Part shown: positions 55,498 to 64,000 of the stretch, piece after piece
Numbering within the stretch: the stretch's first letter is position 1
How the letters are laid out: every line of letters starts with the position of its first letter
Source of the DNA: Notospermus geniculatus
Taxonomy: Eukaryota > Nemertea > Pilidiophora > Heteronemertea > Lineidae
Assembly: GCA_002633025.1 (NCBI GenBank)
Contig: NMRB01000328.1
Coordinates: 5,779-69,778 of the forward strand
Length of the DNA: 64,000 nucleotides
Reading direction: 5' to 3'
The notes under the pieces: generated by a model
Told to the model about the DNA's origin: nothing
The model's input: the letters and a program-made list of their open reading frames with translations, nothing else
Databases searched by the model: none
Position numbers and translations under genes: made by a program

Positions 55498-55796
55498 ACG
55501 GTGGCCCATACATGCCATGTATATATTTTTATCCACATTCTGAACATATTTGTATTTTTCCTCTAATTTCCACCCGGGTGTAAAACATTTCCACCCGGGT
55601 GTAAAACATTTTCACCCGGGTGAAAAATATTTCCACATGGGTGAAAAGTCACGTGGGTGGAAATGTTTTTCACCAGGGTAAAAATGTTTTACACCTGGGT
55701 GGAAATGTGTTTTTCCTCTAATTTAGAAATTAGAGGAAAAATACAAATATGTTCAGAATGTGGATAAAAATATATACATGGCATGTATGGGCCACC
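55498..55796. mobile_element. Foldback with CCACCCGGGTG palindromes in the centre
   Basis: GGTGGCCCATACATGCCATG at the left is the complement of the right end; about 66 bp of arms match almost exactly (through TATTTTTCCTCTAATTT). The centre (55568-55712) is an array of TTTCCACCCGGGTGTAAAAC-type units, each self-complementary, about seven copies. Confidence 0.85.
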
Positions 55797-55896
55797 GTAA
55801 GACCTACATGTCAATCGGGACGGGTTTTGGTGCAGAGGGGGCGAATTCATGGAGGAGAGGTGTGTAGGCAAGGCAAAAACGCTCGTAAACGAATTA

Positions 55897-56325
55897 CAAT
55901 GAGGAACCGGAGGCACTAATCTATGACGTGGCGCTGATGAACAACTCGGTCTAAAATATGACGTCGAAAGTGAGGCTAACGTTTGCCATTTAATTCTGGA
56001 CACTACACCCTATTTCCAGCCCTAATATACCCGAAATAGTCCATTAAATTTCGAATTTTACACGTTTAACATCAAGTATAGGACTGACTCAATGTATCTG
56101 AATGTTTTCAAACGAAAATTCAAGCGGGAACATGTCGAATTTTATCAATAAAATTGACTATTTTAGCGTAAACAACAGATCGAAGAGCAATGTCACTGAT
56201 TCTGAATGACGCACGACGGAACGACGTGCGACGTCAAAGAGGTTTTCAACGTCGCGGCGCATGCGTTTTTGAGTAACAACTGAGTTGTTCCCCAGCGCCT
56301 CCTTTGGGCACTCCGGTTCCCCATT
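55897..56325. mobile_element. MITE family 2, copy C (full length)
   Basis: CAATGAGGAACCGGAG at the left and CTCCGGTTCCCCATTA at the right. It lies in the intron directly after the secreted-protein exon: its right end is 12 bp from the GT of the donor at 56338. Confidence 0.8.
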
Positions 56326-56338
56326 ACGTTGTACTTAC

Positions 56339-56703
56339 ATAAAGGTCAAAAGCGTCCTGAACTCTGTGACTTAACTTCATAATTGTTTCTTGGAGTTTTT
56401 TTATGTGTATGTCATTGTTAATGAGGCTACATTTCTCGTCAGCTGCCTGTGCTGAGGTATCCCTTCTCTGCCTTCGCCATTCGTTGTTTCCTAAATCGTG
56501 TACCGGTAGTTTCCTCACGAGTCTCGCCTCATTCGTCGCTATTAATTTCCCCGATAGTATTTTATCCAGGGCTCTATCGGTGTCTATTTCTTCGTCCGCT
56601 GATCTGAATGTCATTATGGGTCTTGGGATGGTTGCCATGGCACCGATGGTGGTTGCTAAAACCAGGACGGCGAGGAGGACGGCAAGAGTTTGTTTTGTCA
56701 TTG
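56339..56703 (-). CDS. First coding exon of a secreted precursor protein
   Basis: 121 codons from the ATG at 56701 to a strong donor (TAT-GTAAGT) at 56339, phase 0. An acceptor-like TATATCTTCCCAG lies just before the ATG, so a 5' UTR exon is likely. Residues 1-25 are a typical signal peptide (MTKQTLAVLLAVLVLATTIG). Residues 26-75 are a hydrophilic, probable propeptide; RRQRR at 76-80 is a good furin-type site. After it come DEKC with one cysteine and a helical stretch (INNDIHIKKLQETIMKLSHRVQDAF) with heptad-like spacing. This layout fits a processed secreted protein or hormone-like precursor, or the stalk of a larger secreted protein. The family is not recognised and the downstream exons were not found. 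An upstream in-frame extension to 56845 exists but would bury the signal peptide, so I prefer 56701. Confidence 0.65.
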
Positions 56704-57497
56704 CTGGGAAGATATAAAATGTGGGGGAATTAGGGCCATGTCGAATTAGCGAAACCTGCGATCGTAAACATTCGTGGTGATTCTTCATGATTCCTACTCC
56801 ACTCTTCCAGCTTCGTAAAAAGTTCGTACATGATTCGTAATACATGCGTAATGATTCTTGTTCATTCTCACTCCAATCTTACTCCCGTCGCCGACATACC
56901 TAGGGCAATCTTACAAAATACCTACAGCATGCGTACTACAATCGTAGGACATTCGTGTATGTAGGTCCAGACAGGGCCCCAGACAGGCGAATGACGACGA
57001 CAAAAATAAACCCCCTATTCGCGGTGATTCGCCACAAAAGTCGCCAAAGTGTGAACGGGCCTTAACAATCTGAACGTCAGAGAACGATTCGTGGCAACAT
57101 CGTAACTCTGACGTATATCGGACAGCGCCATATTGCTCCGGGAACTACATGTACTTTGATGAAGATCAGTTCGACAAGACTGTTCAAATCTATCTATTTG
57201 AATGATCTAAGTGAATTAGGCATTGTGAATGTTGCTACATATAGAAAAATGAGTTGAAGCATGTTACATTACCTGATGAAGGGTTAGTCACGCTATAGCA
57301 GCACGTTGAACTTCTCAAGTGGTGAAGCTATGGCGGCCATTGTTGTTTCGTGATCGAGGTGGGGAGCGAGAAACAGTCACCTAAATACATACGAATTTTT
57401 CAATAAAAATCGTTGCAAAATGCACAGTTAACCACTCAAACGTTGTTATATTTATATTCATTGCGAAATAACTCATTTTATGCAAACAAACATCAGT
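56704..57497. other. 5' flank of the secreted-protein exon
   Basis: No second gene is seen. Several ATTCGT words (ATGATTCGTAATAC, GATTCTTGTTCATTC) recur at 56800-56960, a weak degenerate repeat. Confidence 0.35.
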
Positions 57498-58284
57498 TTA
57501 AGGGGGCGGTAGCCATAAGGAAGCGCACTGCAAATGGCGACTGAAAACATTCATACAATTTTCTTCAAGCAAAAAGGTAGCATCGATTTCATGTATTTCT
57601 ATGAAATTGCTACTCTTGTTCTACACATCTGAATTGAAAACGATGTGCTTTCATCTTTCATTAATCAGCTAATTAAGCAAACAATGAGACCCCCCATTTT
57701 ACTTTTTCGTCATAGATTTCTCGGCAACAAGGCGACTGGGACCTGGCGTTTTATCACCAAATGTTGGGGAATACATATGTGCAGGTGCCGACGTTGAGTT
57801 AATTTGCAAATTCTAATTCTTAGTAATGATAATTATGTAATTTGTGCCAAAAATTGGTCAAAAATGAACTTTTTGAATGTCTCCCGAATCCTGTTGAATA
57901 GTGAAAAAATCTCAACGTCGCGCCCTGCGCACAAATATACTGCTACCGAATGCAAAGAAACCACTGAAGTGCGATGCCTGATGGACGAGAAAAGTCTTCC
58001 CAAAATTTTCATATTTTGGCCAAAACACGCCTACGCTTGCGGGCTACTAAAGTAACCTCCTTATTGTCATTAAAATAGGCCTATGCGCACGGACGCACCG
58101 GGTGTATAAAAGCATTGTGCTGGACAATATATTTGAAACAGTGCAGGTTTTGGCAACGAACCATGATCAGCTTGTCCTTGACGCCTAATTTTATTAACAA
58201 TACATGGTTATTCATAAATAAAACGGTTCAACCATCGACCGCCGCACTATTGACGGCGCTGTAGGTTTCCACTACCGCCCCCTT
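57498..58284. mobile_element. TIR element with TTTAAGGGGGCGGTAG ends (787 bp)
   Basis: TTTAAGGGGGCGGTAG at the left and CTACCGCCCCCTTAA at the right. The block 57820-58079 is the inverted relative of 2173-2430. No transposase. Confidence 0.75.
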
Positions 58285-58472
58285 AAGTAAAATATTATGG
58301 GAGAACTATTTCCAGTATGCGCAACGCTACAACCGCATCACTTCCGACCTGTTCACCGACCATATGGTGGTCGAACTTAATCCGCTATATACGGACGAGG
58401 TGCTTTCAATGGCTGCCCGAAGGTTGCCGAAAGCTTCCGAGTCGAAGACGATTGAGAAAAGTTACTGATTTT

Positions 58473-60612
58473 TAGCTCACCCGTGAGCTTTTGTCATCGG
58501 TCAGCGTCCGTCGTCGTCGTCCGTTAGCAGGGCACGTTTCGTAACCGCTGGAGCTATTGATCTGAAACTTGGTACATATATACCCCTAGGTCAGATGACC
58601 TATGACACCAAGTTTCGGTCCGATTCGATTCTTGGCTTGGCCTCCAGGGGGGACCGCATAGAAACTGCGTTAGTGAACGGCCCGCTAGTCCCTAGCGGGG
58701 CCTTGTCGCCCGATACCGTATCGGGATAATTCTCGAGCCGGCATAGAACCGTCGATAGGACCCCGCTATGGACATGGCCCATTGATTACGGGGCTATGTT
58801 TGCCAAGTTGGTTTTTGCATCCCATTTTGAAATCCTCGTTGGGAGAAAGCCAGAAAGTTTAACGTAACAATTGACCCCTCATCTTGTAGCTAAATACAAG
58901 CAGACTTAACTTGTATAAACAGCATGACGTGTATCTCCTCAACACAGGTGTGCAGACCGATAGAAGTTGAAATTTTAGTTCGAAAGTTTCCCTTATGCAC
59001 GTTTTTGCGTGGAAAAGCATTGGAAACTGTTGCGTTGTGACGCCAATGACATAACGTCACGCCCGCCGCACACACGAATTTTGACCATTTTTTTTATGAT
59101 TGTCTCATTGAAATCACTGTTTTCTAAATCTTCAATCATTTGGGTTCCAAAATTTTTCGGTTGCCAATATCCAGAAATAATATTCTTTCCAATGGACCAA
59201 AGAAAAAAATGTATTGTCACGCTAAATCTGATTTCTGCTAAGATCTTGAGGCGATGGTTGAAAACTGGACCGGGTGTCCCGTTATTTATGGGCAATGTCT
59301 ATAGTGAAGTCCGCCGACAAGCTGTTGGAAGTTTGCGTATCGCGCTGCCGTCGTGGGCCCCACAGGCATTTCCATTGTTCCCCCCTCGTAATTTCGTAAT
59401 AGTTTGCCCACTTGGCAAGGATATGCGGTGACCTCGCTCATTTTACTCTCGCCGACAGTGCCGGCGGATTTCTATGCATCCTCCACTGCTAACGGGGCTC
59501 TAGCTGTCGATATTTTCTCATGAATTCATCATCAGTAAAATCCTCGTGCAGGTTAATTCTCGGACGAAAATTTCAACCGTGAGGCAAATCTTCACGAAAA
59601 CCAAAACATGCATCTGCTTCTACGTGCCACAGGTCGACGAATGGTCCTCTACAATTACAAGCGGACTCACTGGAGGTGCTCTTAGTTCCTCCAGCGATTT
59701 GGCCTGGCGACATCGTCACCGACAGCCTGGCGAATTTCTATGCGTCCTCCGTATCGGTACTGCTAGCGGGCCGCTAGCTGTCGGGGTTTCTGTGCGCTCA
59801 CTATCGACAAGTGGCCGCATAGAACCTCCGCTAGGGCTCCGTTCACTATCGACCGACCCCGCTAGTCACTAGCGGAGTTTCTATGCGGTCCCCCCTGGTG
59901 GCCAAAACCAAAAACACAAAAAGTGCAATAACTCCTGAACTAATGACTGGATTTTCTCCAAATTTTTATCATAGGTTTATCTAATTAGGATACATAACAT
60001 ATGTAACGGGTTTTTGATTTGACCTACTTTTCAAGGTCACAGCTAGGTCAAAGTTCGACAAAAGTAACGAACCTGCCACAGTTCTTCATTATTTCACTGA
60101 GAGTCTTCATATCTTGCATAAATATGTATTAGAGGGGTACATGTACCTTCAAAAATACCGAGTTTCGGCCCGATCGGACATCCAGTATGGCCACCAGGTG
60201 GCGTAACCTGAAAATCATCCAAGTGCTAAAACTCAGGAACGGCTTGACCCAGAGTGCTCAAACTTGATATTTACCTCCCTCTTGATGACCTTTACGTGCA
60301 CGTCAAATTTCGGCCTGATTAAACTTCCAATATGGCCGCCAGGTGGCGTAACCCGAAAATCATCAAATGTGCTATAACTCAGGAACGACTTGACCCAGAG
60401 CGCTTAAATGTGCTATGTGGCTCCCTCTAGATGACCTTTATGTGCATGTGACATTTTGGCCCGATCGGACATCCAATATGGCCGCCAGGTGATATAACCC
60501 CAAAATCATTGAAGTCACAACTTGGGAATAACTGACCACACTGACATACACCTCTCCCTGTCATTACGCTATTATGTTCAAACGGGTCAGCACATGGTCC
60601 ATGGACCATTTT
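58473..60612. mobile_element. Family 5 element, fourth copy, with a 1.24-kb insertion
   Basis: AGCTCACCCGTGAGC at the left and CAGCACATGGTCCATGGACC at the right. Without the insertion (58650-59889) it is about 900 bp and matches the reverse of 38281-39173 closely, including AATCATCCAAGTGCTAAAAC. Confidence 0.8.
58650..59889. mobile_element. 1.24-kb TIR element with GGGGGACCGCATAGAAAC ends
   Basis: GGGGGGACCGCATAGAAACT at the left, GTTTCTATGCGGTCCCCCC-type sequence at the right, with inner palindromes of CCCGCTAGTCCCTAGCGGGG and repeated CGCATAGAA and GTTCACTATCGAC words (subterminal repeats). It interrupts the family 5 sequence at the GGCCACCAGGTGGCC site, splitting CCAGG from CCTGG. A modest open frame at 59009-59431 shows no transposase motif. 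Confidence 0.75.
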
Positions 60613-61510
60613 ATTTGATTTTTGAACACAAAATTTACCATGAAATCGTCAATTTTTAGAAGAGTGATGCATCCCGAGTGATGTAGAGTGATTAAATGCA
60701 GGTGCCCGTATGTTTCTTTGCTGTTGCCGTAGTCTCGGTCACCCAGCCGCTGTTTCGAATCTGGGGATCGAACAAGCGTCTGGGATCAAACTGCGATATT
60801 ACTGTTTGGAGGCTTACCAAGATCCTGGTACGCTCGCTGATTGGCTAATCAGGGACAGAGCTAGTCATTCATATTCATTGCCATCCGCCGATTCCTCCCA
60901 TTCGAAAATCACAATCCGGTTGCTGATTGGGCAAGAGAAGTGATCATGTGATCTCATCATGGCGACGACCATAAATGTCAGTTGGGTTTTCTCGATCTTG
61001 CCTTCCATACGGATACACAATTCCTGCTCAGACTTCAGCCTGAAATTCAACTCCAGTAAGTTGATGCTGTCCTGGGCGCTGTCTCAGATCACTTCGCTAA
61101 TCAATTCATTGCCAGATTCAGACATTCTGGAAGGTTGTGAGACTGAGTTGAGTGAGTGAGTCTGACCCGAAATTCGCAGTTGCGCGAGACTACCATGGAA
61201 CAGTAAAAATCAAGTTTGAGGCCAGACTCTGTAATGGTAATGAAAGAGTCTGGCTGCGCGAGACTACGCGCTGAGGCGCGGGGAACAATGTCTTTCTTTT
61301 GCAGCGCCATCTGTCGTCTTAGCTACGACTAGAGATCATCACAACGTCTAGAGAAAATGACAACAACAACGTCTTTATTTTGTAACGTCTTTATTTGCGG
61401 TTATAACCGCCCATAGTTTCTGACTTTACTTGATATGGGATGGTAATCAACATGCTCGATTTTGCAAAGCAAAAAGCACCTGGGGGCGCAGCGCCGTGAC
61501 TGGAGCATCA
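60613..61510. other. 3' flank of gene copy 2
   Basis: Contains the conserved 3' UTR of gene copy 2 (about 61420-61510), a duplicated word GCGCGAGACTAC (61183 and 61256) and the hairpin AGCCAGACTC / GAGTCTGGCT. No other exon is supported. Confidence 0.4.
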
Positions 61511-61708
61511 TCAAATCTGGAATCTGACGGCACTGCAGTAGAGTTGGCTGACAGGCATCTTGATCAGCATCGTCTGTTCTTTCATGTACAATAACGCAGC
61601 AAAGTTGTACGAGGTTCGTGTCCCTTCGGTTAGGTCCGACGATGACGTCAGCGGGATCACTGGGTCGTCCAGTAAACGAATTGGTACCGGTATATCCAAA
61701 TCAGTCAT
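61511..61708 (-). CDS. Terminal exon of unknown duplicated gene, copy 2
   Basis: 65 codons plus TGA, after an acceptor with a long T tract (CTTTTTTTGTTCAG), phase 0. It reads MTDLDIPVPIRLLDDPVIPL, then DLTEGTRTSYNFAALLYMKE and ends YCSAVRFQI. The block around LTEGTRTS and ALLYMKEQTML is shared with 33801-33989, the stop is at the same place and the 3' UTR is also conserved; the first Met is internal to the gene, coded right after the acceptor. It is likely an intact paralogue of copy 1. Confidence 0.75.
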   Translation of the reverse strand: MTDLDIPVPIRLLDDPVIPLTSSSDLTEGTRTSYNFAALLYMKEQTMLIKMPVSQLYCSAVRFQI

Positions 61709-62169
61709 CTGAACAAAAAAAGAGCGAAATCATCACTGGTGGACAAAAATATTAGGACAGTGGCCAGTTTGAAGTTTGATAGAAGTTTTCTGCCTGTTAA
61801 TGAATGTAATGGACTCAACTTGTGTTCATATATTGTGGGAAGGGTCCTTCTTTCCCTTTGCTATAATTTCGGTGAATTACATAATCAGTGGCAATTATGC
61901 AATGAGGTTAATGACAAAGGCAATTCTCGCCCTTGTTCATTAAAGGCATTTACCAAATACTCGTTTTTCTTCGTTTTTTCTTCATTGTTTCTTCAGAATA
62001 AAGCTTTTAATTCGGCCCCCTACTCATGGTTGATGATACACTTGTGTTACATAACATGTCTGACCAGTTTCGCAACAATATCACAACAATAAACATTGGA
62101 AGTGCAGAAATGAAAGTTAAATCGTGATCAAAAATGTGTTCTAGATGTTATTCAAGCCGAAGCATTTCT

Positions 62170-63532
62170 GATTCTTAACAGGCAGTGATATATTATACGG
62201 GTTTTCAAGTTGAACAACGTTTATCGGTCACACAGGTCAAAGTTCCATTTTCCAAAATGGCTGCCTGGCAGCGGCCTGTGAAGTCTGATCACAGTGAAAT
62301 TTGCTGTACACATGAAGGCTACAAAGATACATACTTGTTCAAGTTCAGAACATTCTAGCTCCAGTAGTTAACGAGCTATGGGCCAATGCCCAATTTCCAA
62401 GATAGCCACCTGGTGGCCATATTTGATGTCCGATCGGACCGAAATTCGCCACAGACATAGAGGGTACCTAGGTACATCATCACATCTAATTTGAACAATC
62501 CAGGACAAATAGCCACGAAACGTGCCGCCCAACAATGAAATTTCGAACTTTGACCTCTGTGACCTGGAAAATTAAGTCAAATCAAAAATCCGGGTGATAT
62601 ATTGTTTATCCTCATCAGATGTACCTACGATAAAAATTTGGTGATGATCCGATCAACGGTTAAGGCAAAACTGCACTTTAAAAGTTTTTGGTTTATCCCC
62701 CTGGTGGCAAAGTCAGGAATCAAATCGGACCGAAACTTGGTGTCTGAGGTCATCTGACCTAGGGGCACATATGTGTGAAGTTTGAAGTCAATAGCTCCAG
62801 TGGTTCACCATCAGTTTCCAAACAGGATGTATGTACTGTAGTTCATTGAATAGTCACTAGATGGCTCCATTTGAAATGGACAAAAAGTGCAATAACTAAC
62901 TTATTATTTGACGGATCATCACCAAATTTGTATCATACATGTAGGTACATGTACATCTAATGCAGATACATGATATATTATACGGGTTTCACAACATTCT
63001 AGCTCCAGTAGTAAACGAGCTAGGGGCCAATGCCCAATTTCCAAGATAGCCACCTGGTTGCCATATTTGAAGTCCGATCGGACCAAAATTCGCCACAGAC
63101 ATAGAGGGTACTGAGATACATCATCAGACCTAATTTGAACAATCCAGGACAAATAGCCACGAAACGTGCCGCCCAACGGTGAAATTTCGAACTTTGACCT
63201 CTGTGACCTTGAAAATTACGTCAAATCAAAAACCCGGGTGATAACATATTATGTCGTGTATCCTCATCAGATGTACCTGCGATAAAAATTTGGTGACGAT
63301 CCGATCAACGGTTAAGGCAAAACTGCACTTTAAAGGTTTTCGGTTTATCCCCCTGGTGGCCAAGTCAGGAATCAGATCGGACGAAACTTGGTGTCTATGG
63401 TCATCTGACCTTGGGGTATACGTATATGTACCAAGTTTCAGATCAATAGCCCGAGCGGTTACAAAACACGCCCTGCTAACGGATGACGACGACGGACACC
63501 ACACCACGACAAGAGCTCACCCCAGGTGAGCT
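62170..63532. mobile_element. Family 5-related repeat in the last intron of gene copy 2
   Basis: It ends CACCCCAGGTGAGCT at 63532 and runs inward through GACGACGACGG, CAAGTTTCAGATCAATAG and GGCCAAGTCAGGAATC. Two long direct copies of the inner part lie at about 62360-62790 and 63000-63420 (CAATGCCCAATTTCCAAGAT). The far end with TGGTCCATGGACC is not found, so it is a relative or an incomplete copy. Confidence 0.65.
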
Positions 63533-63560
63533 AAAAGTGTTTTGTTAGATAGATACTTAC

Positions 63561-63800
63561 TGTGAGTGCAACAGCACTTTTGAAGTTGCCTATTCTGACT
63601 TGGACGTCATTGAGTTTACACCAGAACTTGTAAGGGTGCTTAGCGTGTTTTGGGTCGGCGGGATCCTTCGTTTTGCATTTGGGCGTGCATGTTGTGGGGT
63701 TCTTGTTGGACCTGCAAACGTTGTCCCTCTCGATGTTGGTTACGTTGGCAAGGACGGACTGGAACTCGGTAGCCATCACCAGGAATTGCATGAAGACGTG
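63561..63800 (-). CDS. Internal exon of unknown duplicated gene, copy 2
   Basis: Exactly 80 codons, phase 0 at both ends, acceptor CTATTGTTAG and donor ACA-GTAAGT. The peptide starts HVFMQFLVMATEFQSVLANV and keeps KDPADPKHAKHPYKFWC unchanged from copy 1, while TCGHANC becomes TCTPKC with the cysteines kept. The conserved length, phases and splice sites together with mostly conservative changes support two functional paralogues. The intron to its 3' side holds 62170-63532; the 5' side runs into the GGTTTCCGAT repeat and the window end. Confidence 0.8.
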
Positions 63801-63840
63801 CTAACAATAGAAAATATATATTACTTATTGATACGTCATT

Positions 63841-64000
63841 ATGGTTTCCGATCTCAAGATCGGAAACCATATTGTGTTTGGTCATGGTGTCTGTCTGTGT
63901 GTGTATATGTGTGTGTGTGTGTGTCTGTCTGTCTGTTCAGTCTGTCACACCTGTAACTTTGTTCCTGGAAGAACTACAGACCTGGAAATGTGACCTACCC
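63841..64000. repeat. GGTTTCCGATCTTGAGATCGGAAACC repeat, copy 2 (cut by window end)
   Basis: Begins with GGTTTCCGATCTCAAGATCG-GAAACC, then a TG/TCTG microsatellite and TCACACCTGTAACTTTGTTC. It is the reverse of 54330-54525. Confidence 0.8.

Noticed and set aside
60740-60860. tRNA-like sequence with GGGGATCGAAC
   Set aside because: The B-box-like word lacks a matching A box and stems.

Overview
The window is eukaryotic nuclear DNA from an animal: there are spliced coding exons with GT/AG borders, an intronless class A GPCR, a CR1/L2-type LINE, tRNA-derived SINEs and a very dense layer of inverted-repeat DNA elements. Frequent AGGCCTA words and the SINE and repeat style fit a marine invertebrate deuterostome (echinoderm, hemichordate or lancelet type). 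That assignment is inference from sequence style. Two assembly gaps (26604-26960, 37969-38001) show it is a draft assembly.

Genes and gene parts. (1) 8140-9192 (+): complete single-exon rhodopsin-like GPCR. (2) A gene family on the minus strand present twice: copy 1 has exons at 41460-41624, possibly about 39740-39802, 34878-35117 and a terminal exon 33801-33989; copy 2 has 63561-63800 and a terminal exon 61511-61708, with its 5' part beyond the window. I do not recognise the protein. (3) 56339-56703 (-): signal-peptide exon of a secreted precursor with a furin-type site. (4) 51459-51960 (-): C2H2 zinc-finger exon split by a 254-bp insertion. (5) 25525-28440: LINE with endonuclease and reverse transcriptase parts. 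(6) 29108-30369 (-): Crypton/KIAA1958-type tyrosine recombinase with its catalytic tetrad intact but a one-base frame break at an A run.

Everything else is mostly repeats. 1-8 kb: a 1.7-kb foldback built of GGGATCCC palindromes, MITEs, a SINE, and a 1.6-kb foldback filled with AAAACTTAGTTTT palindromes just upstream of the GPCR. 9-22 kb: hairpin MITEs and four large foldbacks; two of these (10624-11272, 17961-19638) start TTAA-AGCTGA and carry tRNA-like Pol III units in both arms. 23-24.5 kb: a 42-bp minisatellite. 31-43 kb: nested MITEs, many inside introns of gene copy 1, including a 4.6-kb inverted-repeat element (35135-39733) that is absent from the same intron of copy 2. 43-56 kb: shared 36-bp minisatellites, a 394-bp near-perfect foldback, a 2.85-kb TIR element and a cluster of GTATGAATAAAA MITEs. 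57-64 kb: further TIR elements and gene copy 2.

The most useful property of the window is that several insertions can be paired with an unoccupied relative in the same window, so element borders and insertion order can be read directly. No operon-like or CRISPR-like system is present. The two most novel-looking items are the foldback elements with tRNA-like units in their arms and the family of foldbacks made of short self-complementary arrays.
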